From assembly GCF_000955805.1 (NCBI RefSeq), contig NZ_JYOA01000005.1:483736-547735 (forward strand): a stretch of 64,000 nucleotides of DNA, given 5' to 3'. The position numbers and the translations under genes are program-made. Below the pieces are notes generated by a model. It saw nothing but the letters and a program-made list of their open reading frames with translations. It was not told the DNA's origin and ran no database searches. Positions within the stretch are counted from its first letter, which is position 1. Each line of letters starts with the position of its first letter. The DNA is from Pseudomonas sp. 21. Its GTDB lineage: Bacteria > Pseudomonadota > Gammaproteobacteria > Pseudomonadales > Pseudomonadaceae. Shown in pieces: positions 18,266 to 27,633 of this stretch.

Positions 18266-19312
18266 ATGGACGAAGCCAGACTCAACGATTTCATGGGCAA
18301 GCTGGTCACCGACATGGGTGGCGCGGCAATGCTCGCCAACATCATCCTGGGCGAAGAGTTAGGCCTGTACAAAGCCATGGCCGACGGCCAGTGGCTGAGC
18401 CCGGCGCAACTGGCCGAACGCAGCGGCTGCAATGCCCGCCTGCTGCGCGAATGGCTCAGCGCCCACGCGGCGTCAGGCTACATGGAGCACCAGGACGGCA
18501 ACTTCCGCCTGCCCGAGGAACAGGCCATGGCGCTGGCCATCGAGGACTCGCCGGTCTACGTCGCCGGTGGCGCGTCCGTGGTCGCCGCGCTCTACCACGA
18601 CAAGGACAAGCTGGTCGCCGCCATGCGCGGTGACGGCGGCCTGGCCTGGGGCGATCACCATCCGTGCATGTTCTCCGGCACCGAAAAGTTCTTCCGCCCC
18701 GGCTACCGCGCACACCTTGTTGCCGAGTGGCTGCCGGCCCTGGACGATGTGGTCGGCAAGCTCGAACGCGGCGCACGGGTCGCCGACGTCGGTTGCGGTC
18801 ACGGCGCCTCCACCATCGTCATGGCGCAGTCCTTCCCGGCTTCGAAATTCGTCGGCTTCGACTATCACCAGCCCTCCATCGAGGTAGCCAACCAGCGCGC
18901 CGGGCAGGCCGAAGTCAGCGGGCGCGCCAGCTTCCAGCGTGCCAGCGCCAAGGACTACCCCGGCAACGACTACGACCTGATCTGCTTCTTCGACTGCCTG
19001 CACGACATGGGCGACCCGGTGGGCGCCGCACAGCACGCGCGCCAAGCGCTGAAAGCGGACGGCACGGTGCTGCTGGTGGAGCCGTTCGCCCATGACCAAC
19101 TGGACGACAACCAGAACCCGGTGGGTCGGTTGTTCTATGCCGCCTCCACCTTCATCTGCACGCCCAACTCGCTGTCACAGGAAGTCGGCCTGGGGCTGGG
19201 CGCCCAGGCCGGCGAGGCACGCCTGCGCAAGGTGTTCGAGGAAGCCGGCTTCAGCCGCTTCCGCCGAGCGGCCGAAACGCCGTTCAACCTGATCCTCGAA
19301 GCGCGCCCCTGA
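18266..19312 (+). CDS. Class I SAM-dependent methyltransferase with N-terminal winged helix
   Basis: A 348-residue protein. The N-terminal third is a winged-helix dimerisation-like segment (LGLYKAMADGQWLSPAQLAERSGCNARLLREWLSAHAASGYME). SAM-binding motif I is VADVGCGHGASTIVMAQ near residue 171, with the acidic loop FVGFDYH after it and LICFFDCLHDMGDP as motif post-II. This layout matches Rv2258c-like and small-molecule O/N/C-methyltransferases. Start ATG 18266 follows GGGAGA at 8 bases. Substrate unknown. A GC hairpin (19328-19356) follows. Confidence 0.85.
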   Translation: MDEARLNDFMGKLVTDMGGAAMLANIILGEELGLYKAMADGQWLSPAQLAERSGCNARLLREWLSAHAASGYMEHQDGNFRLPEEQAMALAIEDSPVYVAGGASVVAALYHDKDKLVAAMRGDGGLAWGDHHPCMFSGTEKFFRPGYRAHLVAEWLPALDDVVGKLERGARVADVGCGHGASTIVMAQSFPASKFVGFDYHQPSIEVANQRAGQAEVSGRASFQRASAKDYPGNDYDLICFFDCLHDMGDPVGAAQHARQALKADGTVLLVEPFAHDQLDDNQNPVGRLFYAASTFICTPNSLSQEVGLGLGAQAGEARLRKVFEEAGFSRFRRAAETPFNLILEARP

Positions 19313-19327
19313 ATCGCCGGAGATTGC

Positions 19328-19356
19328 CTGCAGCGCCCGTGATCCGGGCGCTGCAG
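19328..19356 (+). terminator. Hairpin after the methyltransferase
   Basis: An 11-bp perfect stem CTGCAGCGCCC / GGGCGCTGCAG with a seven-base loop, 15 bases after the stop. It lacks a T-run. Confidence 0.45.
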
Positions 19357-19444
19357 CGCCGAAACAATTCGTCATTTTCCCGTCATCAATCCGTTATGTG
19401 GCCCATTGAAACTCGCAGGCTTTCAACCCAGGGAAGCCCCCGAG

Positions 19445-20011
19445 ATGTTCAACAACAAAGCCAACAAAGCTGCATCCTTCGCTCTGCTCGTCGCCGCCCT
19501 CGCCGGTTGCGCCGCCCAGGCTCCGGTAGCCAGCAAGGAAGCCACGCCCAACAACGACGACTGGTACCTGGTGCGTACCGACGAGACCCTGTACCTCTTC
19601 GATGACGCCGCCGTCTACCGCGACTACATCGTGACCGGCAAGACCACCTACACCAAGGAAGTGGGCGAGAAGGACAAGTTCGGCCAGAACGTGGTCCTGG
19701 TCGTCCGTGCCGAGGACAAGGACAAGGACGCGAAGAAGATCGCCTCCTACCAGTTCTACAAGCAGAGCCTGCCGCCGGCCGCCGGCTTCTACGGCGAAAT
19801 CCGCCAGGAAGGCGTGATCTACGTGGCCCAGCGCTACGGCGACATGGTCGACATGAACGGCCTGGGCGAACCGATCTTCCGCCACACCGAAATCGCCAGC
19901 GGCCCCAACGGCGAGCGCGTGGTGTACCTGATGCAGAAGGAAGAGAAGAAGCCGGTCGGCCTGATCGCGCGCTTCCAGAAGATCTACGGCATCACCCCCG
20001 CCAAGGGCTGA
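19445..20011 (+). CDS. Predicted lipoprotein of unknown function
   Basis: A 188-residue exported protein. The signal peptide ends in lipobox LAGC (FALLVAALAGCAAQ), giving Cys21 as the lipidated residue. The mature part is about 165 residues, beginning with a linker (QAPVASKEATPNN), then mixed strands with many Lys/Asp (RAEDKDKDAKKIASYQFYKQ). No domain recognised. Position +2 after Cys is Ala, so Lol sorting to the outer membrane is expected. A strong terminator follows immediately. Confidence 0.8.
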   Translation: MFNNKANKAASFALLVAALAGCAAQAPVASKEATPNNDDWYLVRTDETLYLFDDAAVYRDYIVTGKTTYTKEVGEKDKFGQNVVLVVRAEDKDKDAKKIASYQFYKQSLPPAAGFYGEIRQEGVIYVAQRYGDMVDMNGLGEPIFRHTEIASGPNGERVVYLMQKEEKKPVGLIARFQKIYGITPAKG

Positions 20012-20016
20012 TGACG

Positions 20017-20054
20017 AAAAAGCGCGCATTCCGGGGAGGGAGTGCGCGCTTTTT
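20017..20054. terminator. Intrinsic terminator, lipoprotein / DUF3079 convergent genes
   Basis: AAAAAGCGCGCA ... TGCGCGCTTTTT, a near-perfect stem with A-run on one side and T-run on the other, 5 bases after the lipoprotein stop and 32 bases from the DUF3079 stop. It can serve both converging genes. Confidence 0.88.
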
Positions 20055-20086
20055 CATGGCCGGCGCCGCCAGGGCGCGGGTACGTG

Positions 20087-20302
20087 TTAGCTGGAAGGCT
20101 CCAGCTGCACCGAGGGAATCGTCTTCGGTACCTCGATACCCCAGTCACCGAACTGGTACCAGTCATCGCCGAGCATCTCGGCCGGGTGCATGGTGCGATC
20201 GGCACCGTTGCCACAGGCCAGGTTGGTCGCCGGGCAGTAGCGGTCGCAACCCCAGCAGATGCGCTCGGGGTGCGGCGGGTTGAGCGGGAATTTCTTGGCC
20301 AT
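20087..20302 (-). CDS. DUF3079-family small protein
   Basis: A 71-residue protein matching the DUF3079 family: MAKKFPLNPPHPERICWGC, then DRYCPATNLACGNG and DDWYQFGDWG. Three to four cysteines (WGCDRYC, LACGNG) suggest a metal site. No signal peptide or membrane segment. GAGGG lies about 8 bases upstream of the ATG. Function unknown; the family is widespread in Pseudomonas and Burkholderia. Confidence 0.82.
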   Translation of the reverse strand: MAKKFPLNPPHPERICWGCDRYCPATNLACGNGADRTMHPAEMLGDDWYQFGDWGIEVPKTIPSVQLEPSS

Positions 20303-20435
20303 GGTCAGGCCCTCGGAAGTTTCCTTGTGGGATTCCTGAAGGCTATGCCTGTCGGACCGGCCTGCTCCTTGATCTGCGACAATTTCGCGCGGATTTCAGG
20401 CGCGGTTTTTACGCATGACGCTTATGCACGGCCTT

Positions 20436-21455
20436 CTATGCACGAAAATGGCTCGGCGGCTGGCCACTCCAGCGCTGGAAGGCATGGCGCAGGCTGGCGG
20501 TTTCGCTGAAACCCAGCTCCTCGGCGATGCGGTAGATCGGCATGTCGCCGTCCTGCAGCAGTTCCTTGGCGCGGGCGAAGCGCAGTTCGTCGAGCAGTTG
20601 CTGGTAGCTGGTCTGCTGCTGTTGCAGGTGGCGACGCAGACTACGCGAGGAGCAGTTGAGGCGACGCGCCAGTTCTTCCAGGCCCGGCGGCTCCTGCAGG
20701 CGTTCGCCTAGGATCGCGCGGACCTTGTCCAGCCAGGCGCGGCGTGCAGCCAGGTCGATGTTCTGGCGGCGGCACTGTTCGAGCATCTCGCGGTGGGTCA
20801 CGGCGTCAGCCAGTGGCAGGCGCATGTCCAGCCAACTGGCGGGGAAACCGATGGCACTGCGCGAGCAGTTGAAACTCAACTGGCAGCCGAACAACGTGGC
20901 GTAGGCGGCGCGACGATCGACCGGACCCTCGTAGTCGAACTCCGCGCGCACCAGCGGCAGTGGCTGGCCGAGCAGGTCGGCGCAGGCCACCTTCAGCGAG
21001 CCCAGGCACAGCTCGGTGTTGAACGGGCGCATGTCCTCCTCTTCGCCGTAGCCGGTGGCGACCAGCCAGGCCATGTTGCCGTCCACTTCCAGCGCGAGGT
21101 GGAAGTAGGTGCCCAGCAACACCGGGTAGCTCAGGCCGATGCGCAGCGCCTCGCCCAGGGTCGGCGCGGAGATCAGCGCGTAGCCGAGCAGGCCATAGGC
21201 GGTGATCCGCGTGCGCACGCCCAGGCGCAGGCCGAGTGCGGGCTCGCCGGCAAGATTCTGCACATTGCCGAAGACCTGCTGCTCCTGCCAGGGGCTGACC
21301 AGCCGGCGCAGGTCGAGCAGGTCGTCGCCGGTGATGCCGCTGCCCTCGAGGATGGACTCGCGGCTGTGCCCCTCGGACTCCATCAGCGCGACGGTCAGCG
21401 AGGTCATGTGCAGGGAGTTGAGCCAGGTGGAGCGGGAGAAGGTCAGAGGATTCAT
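20436..21455 (-). CDS. AraC-family regulator with arabinose-binding-like N-terminal domain
   Basis: A 339-residue regulator. The N-terminal domain (SLTVALMESEGHSRESILEGSGI ... LGLRLGVRTRITAYGLLGYALISAPTLGEAL) is the domain found in OruR/ArgR-like AraC regulators. The C-terminal two helix-turn-helix units include LEELARRLNCSSRSLRRHLQQQ and IYRIAEELGFSETASLRHAFQRWSG. The effector is unknown. It is monocistronic between convergent DUF3079 and the VWA gene. Confidence 0.85.
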   Translation of the reverse strand: MNPLTFSRSTWLNSLHMTSLTVALMESEGHSRESILEGSGITGDDLLDLRRLVSPWQEQQVFGNVQNLAGEPALGLRLGVRTRITAYGLLGYALISAPTLGEALRIGLSYPVLLGTYFHLALEVDGNMAWLVATGYGEEEDMRPFNTELCLGSLKVACADLLGQPLPLVRAEFDYEGPVDRRAAYATLFGCQLSFNCSRSAIGFPASWLDMRLPLADAVTHREMLEQCRRQNIDLAARRAWLDKVRAILGERLQEPPGLEELARRLNCSSRSLRRHLQQQQTSYQQLLDELRFARAKELLQDGDMPIYRIAEELGFSETASLRHAFQRWSGQPPSHFRA

Positions 21456-21635
21456 TCGATGCCCATCGTAGACGCTACGGCGCCCCCGTCAGTGTTACCA
21501 GCGCGGGGGCAGGTCAGGAGCAGGCAAGTTGCGTGCCGGCCACCCAGCGTGGCCGGATCGATCCCCATCTTACGGGGTCTCGAGCGCGATGCGGAAGTTT
21601 CGACCTTCCGCGGCAGGGTTACCTTTGCGGACATC

Positions 21636-21691
21636 GGGACGGTGCGGGCGCACCGTCCCGGTGCTCAACCGCGGCAGAACTCAGCCGCGGG
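21636..21691 (-). terminator. Tandem hairpins after the VWA gene
   Basis: Two perfect hairpins lie at the 3' end of the MoxR/VWA pair on the minus strand: CCGCGGC/GCCGCGG (21670-21691), overlapping the stop codon region, and GGGACGGTGCG/CGCACCGTCCC with a two-base centre (21636-21659). No T-run follows, so their role as terminator is tentative. Confidence 0.4.
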
Positions 21692-22862
21692 AGAGGAAGC
21701 GCATGCCCTCTTCCAGGCCGCTCAGGGTCAGCGGGAACATCTGCTCTTTCACCAGCTCGCGCACAAGGCCGGTGGAGGCGGTGTAGTTCCAGGTGTCCTT
21801 GGGGTACGGGTTGATCCAGATGAGCTTCTTGTACTTCTCCATGAAGCGCTGCATCCAGACGTAGCCGGCCTCCTCGTTCCAGTGCTCGACGCTGCCGCCG
21901 GCCTGGGTGATCTCGTACGGCGCCATGGCGGCGTCGCCGACGAACACCACCTTGTAGTCCGGTCCGTACTTGTGCAGCAGGTCGAAGGTGGCGGTGCGCT
22001 CGCTGGAACGGCGCAGGTTGTTCTTCCACACCGACTCGTAGATGAAGTTATGGAAGTAGAAGTACTCGAGGTGTTTGAACTCAGTCTTGCAGGCCGAGAA
22101 CAGTTCCTCGCAGACCTTCACGTGGGCGTCCATGGAGCCGCCGATATCCAGCAGCAACAGGAGCTTCACGGTGTTGCGGCGCTCAGGACGCATCTGGATG
22201 TTGAGCAGGCCGGCATCCTTCGCGGTGTGGTCGATGGTGCCGTCGATGTCCAGCTCTTCCGCCGCGCCCTCGCGGGCGAACTTGCGCAGGCGGCGCAGGG
22301 CGATCTTGATGTTGCGCGTGCCCAGCTCGACCTGGTCGTCGAGGTTCTTGTACTCGCGCTGATCCCAGACCTTGGCGGCCTTGCCCTGGCGCTTGCCGGC
22401 GTCGCCGACGCGGATGCCCTCGGGGTTGAAACCACCGGAGCCGAATGGGCTGGTGCCGCCGGTGCCGATCCACTTGTTGCCGCCGGCGTGGCGTTCCTTC
22501 TGCTCTTCCAGGCGCTTCTTGAACTCCTCGATGAGCTTGTCCAGCCCGCCGAGGGACTGGATCTGCGCACGTTCCTCGTCGGTCAGCAGGCGCTCGAATT
22601 CCTTGCGCAGCCACTCCTCGGGGATCAGCGCCTTGAGGTGGTCGTCGAGCTTTTCCAGGCCCTTGAAGTAGGCGCCGAAGGCCCGGTCGAACTTATCGAA
22701 ATGGCGCTCGTCCTTCACCATGATGGTGCGGGCGAGGTAGTAGAACTCGTCCATGTCGGCGAACACGACGCGGTGCTTGAGCGCATCGATCAGGTCGAGC
22801 AGCTCGCGCACCGACACCGGCACCTTGGCCGCGCGCATTTCGTTGAACAGGTTGAGCAGCAT
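21681..22862 (-). CDS. VWA-domain protein, CoxE-like
   Basis: A 393-residue cytoplasmic protein whose C-terminal half is a von Willebrand factor A domain. The MIDAS-like motif is LLDIGGSMDAHVK (DxGxS, near residue 238), followed by VVFVGDAAMAPYEI. The N-terminal half is helical and charged (LLDLIDALKHRVVFADMDEFYYLARTIMVKDERHFDKF), as in CoxE-type proteins. It is encoded downstream of a MoxR AAA+ ATPase with a REP pair between. MoxR/VWA pairs act as chaperones inserting metals or maturing complexes; the client here is unknown. Confidence 0.85.
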   Translation of the reverse strand: MLLNLFNEMRAAKVPVSVRELLDLIDALKHRVVFADMDEFYYLARTIMVKDERHFDKFDRAFGAYFKGLEKLDDHLKALIPEEWLRKEFERLLTDEERAQIQSLGGLDKLIEEFKKRLEEQKERHAGGNKWIGTGGTSPFGSGGFNPEGIRVGDAGKRQGKAAKVWDQREYKNLDDQVELGTRNIKIALRRLRKFAREGAAEELDIDGTIDHTAKDAGLLNIQMRPERRNTVKLLLLLDIGGSMDAHVKVCEELFSACKTEFKHLEYFYFHNFIYESVWKNNLRRSSERTATFDLLHKYGPDYKVVFVGDAAMAPYEITQAGGSVEHWNEEAGYVWMQRFMEKYKKLIWINPYPKDTWNYTASTGLVRELVKEQMFPLTLSGLEEGMRFLSRG

Positions 22863-22892
22863 GGCTGCACCCTCTCGTAAAGCTTGTGCCCT

Positions 22893-22961
22893 TGTAGGAG
22901 CGAGCTTGCTCGCGAACCCAGCGAACCCGCAAAGCGCTTCGCGAGCAAGCTCGCTCCTACA
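22893..22961. repeat. REP pair (GAGC-type), copy 2
   Basis: Arms TGTAGGAGCGAGCTTGCTCG and GCGAGCAAGCTCGCTCCTACA around about 20 variable bases, placed between the MoxR stop and the VWA start inside a two-gene operon. In that position it could form an RNA hairpin that changes the relative expression of the two genes. Confidence 0.85.
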
Positions 22962-22975
22962 GAGAGATACGGAAA

Positions 22976-23821
22976 TCAGCGACTCGCGCGGCGGCTCATG
23001 AAGGCAAGACGCTCAAGTAATTGAACGTCCTGCTCGTTCTTCACCAGGGCGCCAGCCAGCGGCGGGATGGCCTTGGTGGGGTCGCGCTCGCGCAGCACGG
23101 CTTCGCCGATGTTGTCGGCCATCAGCAGCTTCAGCCAGTCCACCAGCTCGGAGGTGGAAGGCTTCTTCTTCAGGCCCGGCACCTTGCGCACGTCGAAGAA
23201 GATGTCCAGCGCCTCGCTGACCAGCGTGCCGCTGATCTTCGGGTAGTGGACGTCGACGATCTTCTGCAGGGTCTCGCGGTCGGGGAAGGCGATGTAGTGG
23301 AAGAAGCAGCGGCGCAGGAAGGCGTCCGGCAGTTCCTTCTCGTTGTTGGAGGTGATGATGATGATCGGGCGCTGCTTGGCCTTGATGGTCTCGTTGGTCT
23401 CGTAAACGAAGAACTCCATCTTGTCGAGTTCCTGCAACAGGTCGTTGGGGAACTCGATGTCGGCCTTGTCGATCTCGTCGATCAGCAGGATCACGCGCTC
23501 CTCGGCCTCGAAGGCCTCCCAGAGCTTGCCCTTCTTGATGTAGTTGCGCACGTCGTGGACCTTGTCCACGCCCAGCTGCGAGTCGCGCAGGCGGCTGACC
23601 GCGTCGTACTCGTAGAGGCCCTGGTGGGCCTTGGTGGTGGACTTGATGTGCCAGGTGATGAGCTTGGCGCCGAAGGACTCCGCCAACTGCTCGGCGAGCA
23701 TGGTCTTGCCGGTGCCCGGCTCGCCTTTCACCAGCAGCGGGCGCTGCAGGGTGATGGCGGCGTTGACCGCCAGCTTGAGGTCGTCGGTGGCGACGTAGGA
23801 CTGGGTGCCTTCGAACTTCAT
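22976..23821 (-). CDS. MoxR-family AAA+ ATPase
   Basis: A 281-residue AAA+ ATPase. Walker A is GEPGTGKTMLAEQ (near residue 36), Walker B is VILLIDEIDKAD, and sensor 1 is IIITSNNEKELPDAFLRRC (arginine finger RR). The N-terminus FEGTQSYVATDDLKLAVN is typical of the CoxD/MoxR branch. GAGGATT lies 8 bases before the ATG. With the VWA gene downstream it should form a MoxR/CoxE chaperone pair that remodels or loads a metalloenzyme; no such enzyme is adjacent here. Confidence 0.9.
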   Translation of the reverse strand: MKFEGTQSYVATDDLKLAVNAAITLQRPLLVKGEPGTGKTMLAEQLAESFGAKLITWHIKSTTKAHQGLYEYDAVSRLRDSQLGVDKVHDVRNYIKKGKLWEAFEAEERVILLIDEIDKADIEFPNDLLQELDKMEFFVYETNETIKAKQRPIIIITSNNEKELPDAFLRRCFFHYIAFPDRETLQKIVDVHYPKISGTLVSEALDIFFDVRKVPGLKKKPSTSELVDWLKLLMADNIGEAVLRERDPTKAIPPLAGALVKNEQDVQLLERLAFMSRRASR

Positions 23822-23963
23822 CGGTGAATCCTCGAACGATAGCGGGCCGGGCGTTCTGCCGGGCCGGGCGAATGGTCGGACAAGCTGCGACTATACCGCG
23901 CACCCAAGGCGAGTGTGAACGCAGACGCGGCATTCAGTCATTGAATGGCGGGTCAGGGGATGA

Positions 23964-23977
23964 CTGATCGCGATCAG
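23964..23977. promoter_or_regulatory. 14-bp perfect palindrome CTGATCGCGATCAG
   Basis: A perfect palindrome in the 231-base gap before the membrane protein/XRE operon, 26 bases upstream of the first direct repeat described at 23990. It may be part of the same control region. Confidence 0.35.
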
Positions 23978-23989
23978 CCTGCCGATGAC

Positions 23990-24038
23990 AAGTTTACTTT
24001 ACATCGCAGAAATCCCGATGTTAAGTTCACTTTACATC
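23990..24038 (+). promoter_or_regulatory. Two direct repeats AAGTT(T/C)ACTTTACATC upstream of the XRE operon
   Basis: Two 16-base direct repeats, differing at one base, begin at 23990 and 24023, exactly 33 bases apart (about three helical turns). The second ends 7 bases before the AAGGAG ribosome-binding site. Local base composition is AT-rich compared with the surroundings, so they probably carry the promoter and the operator of the XRE regulator encoded downstream. Confidence 0.6.
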
Positions 24039-24052
24039 ACAAGGAGACCGCG

Positions 24053-24442
24053 ATGAATCCCGCCCTGCGCCGCTACACCCTGTCCTGCGCCGCCCTCATG
24101 TTCATCTACTCCGCCCTGGTGGCGCTGATCAGCTGGGGGCTGGACCTGCAGCAGCTGCCTTATGCCCTGCGCGTCCTGGCCGCCGCTTCTCCGGCGCTGC
24201 CGCTGCTGGCGATGCTCTATGTGTTCGACCGCTACTTGCGCAGCGAGCCGGACGAGTTCCTGCGTTTCCTGCTGTCCCGCGCCGCCATGCTGGCCGGCGG
24301 CGTGGTGGTCGGGTTGTTCAGCGCCTGGGGCTTCCTGGAGCAGTACGCCGCCTGGCCGCGCTTCCCGGTGATCCTCGCTTTCCCGCTGTTCTGGGCTGCC
24401 TACGGCATCGCCGTGGTACTGCTGCGCCGGCGCTTCGCCTGA
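24053..24442 (+). CDS. Small four-helix membrane protein
   Basis: A 129-residue inner-membrane protein with four hydrophobic segments (SCAALMFIYSALVALISWGL; VLAAASPALPLLAMLYVF; AMLAGGVVVGLFSAWGFL; VILAFPLFWAAYGIAVVLL) and a basic tail (LLRRRFA). AAGGAG lies 8 bases before the ATG. It is followed after 9 bases by a small XRE regulator. Such membrane-protein/XRE pairs are common in Proteobacteria; the membrane partner may sense an envelope signal or sequester the regulator. Function not known. Confidence 0.78.
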   Translation: MNPALRRYTLSCAALMFIYSALVALISWGLDLQQLPYALRVLAAASPALPLLAMLYVFDRYLRSEPDEFLRFLLSRAAMLAGGVVVGLFSAWGFLEQYAAWPRFPVILAFPLFWAAYGIAVVLLRRRFA

Positions 24443-24451
24443 GGACGACCT

Positions 24452-24652
24452 ATGCAGAATCGCCTCAAGGCACTGCGCGCCGAACACGGCTGGAGCCAAC
24501 AGGACCTGGCCCTGCAGCTGCAGGTTTCACGGCAGAGCGTGATCGCCATCGAGAGTGGCAAGTTCGACCCCAGCCTGCCGCTGGCCTTTCGTATAGCCCG
24601 GGTTTTCGGGCTGCCCATCGAGGCCATCTTCAGCGACGCGCAGCCCCAGTGA
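24452..24652 (+). CDS. Small XRE-family HTH regulator
   Basis: A 66-residue regulator that is almost entirely one helix-turn-helix: WSQQDLALQLQVSRQSVIAIESGKFDPS, then LAFRIARVFGLPIEAIF. It resembles the short YozG-like transcriptional regulators. Cotranscribed with the four-helix membrane protein, it probably binds the direct repeats at 23990-24038 and represses its own operon; that is inference. Confidence 0.85.
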   Translation: MQNRLKALRAEHGWSQQDLALQLQVSRQSVIAIESGKFDPSLPLAFRIARVFGLPIEAIFSDAQPQ

Positions 24653-24733
24653 GCCGGGTGCCCCGACTGGACTACGAAGCCCGCCGGGCATAGGCTGCTG
24701 GGTCTGCACAGCTCCGAATCTAAGGAACGCATC

Positions 24734-25708
24734 ATGAGCCGCATATTCGCCGACAACGCGCAGTCCATCGGCAACACGCCGCTGGTCCAGATCAACCGCA
24801 TCGCCCCGCGCGGCGTCACCATCCTGGCCAAGATCGAAGGCCGCAACCCCGGTTACTCGGTGAAGTGCCGGATCGGCGCCAACATGATCTGGGATGCCGA
24901 GTCCGGCGGCCGTCTGAAGTCGGGCATGACCATCGTCGAGCCGACATCCGGCAACACCGGCATCGGCCTGGCCTTCGTCGCCGCCGCCCGTGGCTACAAG
25001 CTGATCCTCACCATGCCCTCCTCCATGAGCCTGGAACGCCGCAAGGTGCTCAAGGCCCTCGGCGCCGAGATCGTCCTGACCGAGCCGGCCAAGGGCATGA
25101 AGGGCGCCATTGCCAAGGCCGAGGAAATCCTCGCCAGCGACCCGGCGAAATACTTCATGCCGGCGCAGTTCGACAACCCGGCCAACCCGGCGATCCACGA
25201 GAAGACCACCGGCCCGGAAATCTGGAACGACACCGATGGCGCGGTGGACGTGCTGGTGGCTGGCGTGGGGACCGGCGGGACCATTACCGGCGTGTCGCGC
25301 TACATCAAGAACACCAGGGGCAAGCCGATCCTCTCGGTGGCTGTCGAGCCGGTCGCCTCGCCGGTGATCAGCCAGGCCCTGGCCGGCGAAGAGATCAAGC
25401 CGAGCCCGCACAAGATCCAGGGTATCGGCGCCGGCTTCGTACCGAAGAACCTCGACCTGTCCCTGGTCGACCGCGTCGCCACCATCGCCGACGAGGACGC
25501 CAAGAACATGGCCCTGCGCCTGATGCAGGAAGAAGGCATTCTCTGCGGCATTTCCAGCGGCGCCGCCATGGCCGCCGCGGTGAAGCTCGCCGAAGAGCCG
25601 AACATGCAGGGCAAGACCATTGTCGTGGTGCTGCCCGACTCGGGTGAGCGCTACCTCTCCACCATGCTCTTCGACGGCCTGTTCGAGGACCAGGAACTGG
25701 TCCAGTAA
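24734..25708 (+). CDS. cysK: Cysteine synthase A
   Basis: O-acetylserine sulfhydrylase, 324 residues; PLP enzyme making L-cysteine from O-acetyl-L-serine and sulfide. The PLP lysine is in [14 protein letters not shown], the substrate loop is [12 protein letters not shown], the phosphate-binding loop is [14 protein letters not shown], and [15 protein letters not shown] closes the C-terminal domain. It reads as the CysK class, distinct from the CysM copy at 54830-55729. AAGGA lies 8 bases before the ATG. Followed by a terminator at 25717. P. aeruginosa has cysK close to the next binding-protein gene (PA2709-PA2711). Confidence 0.93.
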   Translation: MSRIFADNAQSIGNTPLVQINRIAPRGVTILAKIEGRNPGYSVKCRIGANMIWDAESGGRLKSGMTIVEPTSGNTGIGLAFVAAARGYKLILTMPSSMSLERRKVLKALGAEIVLTEPAKGMKGAIAKAEEILASDPAKYFMPAQFDNPANPAIHEKTTGPEIWNDTDGAVDVLVAGVGTGGTITGVSRYIKNTRGKPILSVAVEPVASPVISQALAGEEIKPSPHKIQGIGAGFVPKNLDLSLVDRVATIADEDAKNMALRLMQEEGILCGISSGAAMAAAVKLAEEPNMQGKTIVVVLPDSGERYLSTMLFDGLFEDQELVQ

Positions 25709-25716
25709 GCTCTATT

Positions 25717-25738
25717 CCGCCCCTCTGCGGGGCGGTTT
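25717..25738 (+). terminator. Intrinsic terminator after cysK
   Basis: CCGCCCC-TCTGC-GGGGCGG-TTT: a 7-bp GC stem and a short T-run, 8 bases after the cysK stop. Confidence 0.75.
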
Positions 25739-25838
25739 CCTACCTGCCGTTCCGAATCGGTGCGGCTCGGGTCACGTGCGCTGTCTGCGGACCCGCAGGC
25801 AGCCATGGCCCCTCGCCATGTTCCGGCAAAATGGTTAA

Positions 25839-27014
<1,176 letters not shown>

Positions 27015-27029
27015 GCGTCAACCTTGCGT

Positions 27030-27066
27030 GACAACGCGCGGCCCCGGCCGCGCGTTGTCGTTTCTG
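27030..27066 (+). terminator. Terminator after the second PotF-type gene
   Basis: A 30-base palindrome, GACAACGCGCGGCC-CC-GGCCGCGCGTTGTC (27030-27059), 15 bases after the stop, followed by GTTTCTG. The stem is 14 bp; the loop will open to a few bases. Confidence 0.75.
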
Positions 27067-27134
27067 CCGATTGCACCGGGCCGGATTTCGCGGAGAGCGC
27101 CCGCCCCAGTGAGAGATGCAGGAGGCGAACTCCT

Positions 27135-27203
27135 TGTAGGAGCGAGCTTGCTCGCGAACAGGCCCCGCGACGGAATCGGTTCGCGAGCAAGCTCGCTCCT
27201 ACG
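27135..27203. repeat. REP pair (GAGC-type), copy 3
   Basis: Arms GTAGGAGCGAGCTTGCTCGC and GCGAGCAAGCTCGCTCCTACG around about 22 bases. It lies in the 619-base gap between the PotF-type gene and the next DMT exporter. The short direct repeat GCGCGTTGTCGTTTCTG occurs on both sides (27050 and 27231). Confidence 0.85.
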
Positions 27204-27362
27204 AAATGCGTCAGCACAGGTGCAGCCTGTGCGCGTTGTCGTTTCTGTCGCAGGAATCGCAGATTGCCGCGCGACTCGCACAGGGCTCGCCTGCGCGCGC
27301 AACGCCCGCTATAGTCAGCCCACGCAGCGCCGTTGCTGCCCCACTGAACAGGTTCGCCGTCC

Positions 27363-27521
27363 ATGTCCCGATACCCATTGCCCGATCCGGCAATCATCGC
27401 TGCAGCCTCCCCGGCACGCGGCGCGGGTGCGGGCGCGGCCTGCCCTCCTCCTCCTGTCGTCGCTGTCGCGTCGCCTCCGCCACCCGGTGCGGCCTACCCG
27501 CCACCCGGCGTGAGCTTCTGA
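27363..27521 (+). other. Short proline-rich ORF, coding status doubtful
   Basis: Of the 619 bases between the PotF-type gene and the DMT exporter, the part after the REP pair contains one short ORF of 52 codons starting ATG at 27363 and ending TGA at 27521. The product would be rich in Pro, Ala and Gly (AACPPPPVVAVASPPPPGAA). There is no convincing ribosome-binding site (nearest AGG 13 bases upstream). It could be a proline-rich leader peptide or only GC-rich noise. Nothing else is recognisable in the gap. Confidence 0.2.
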
Positions 27522-27633
27522 CGCCTCACGCGTTTTTCACCGCCTGGTTTCCCGCGTTCAACTGACGCGGCTCCCGGTATGTGTCCGGCCCTAAGCAGGC
27601 CGGGCGTGATCTGCCTGACGACAGGTGCATTGC

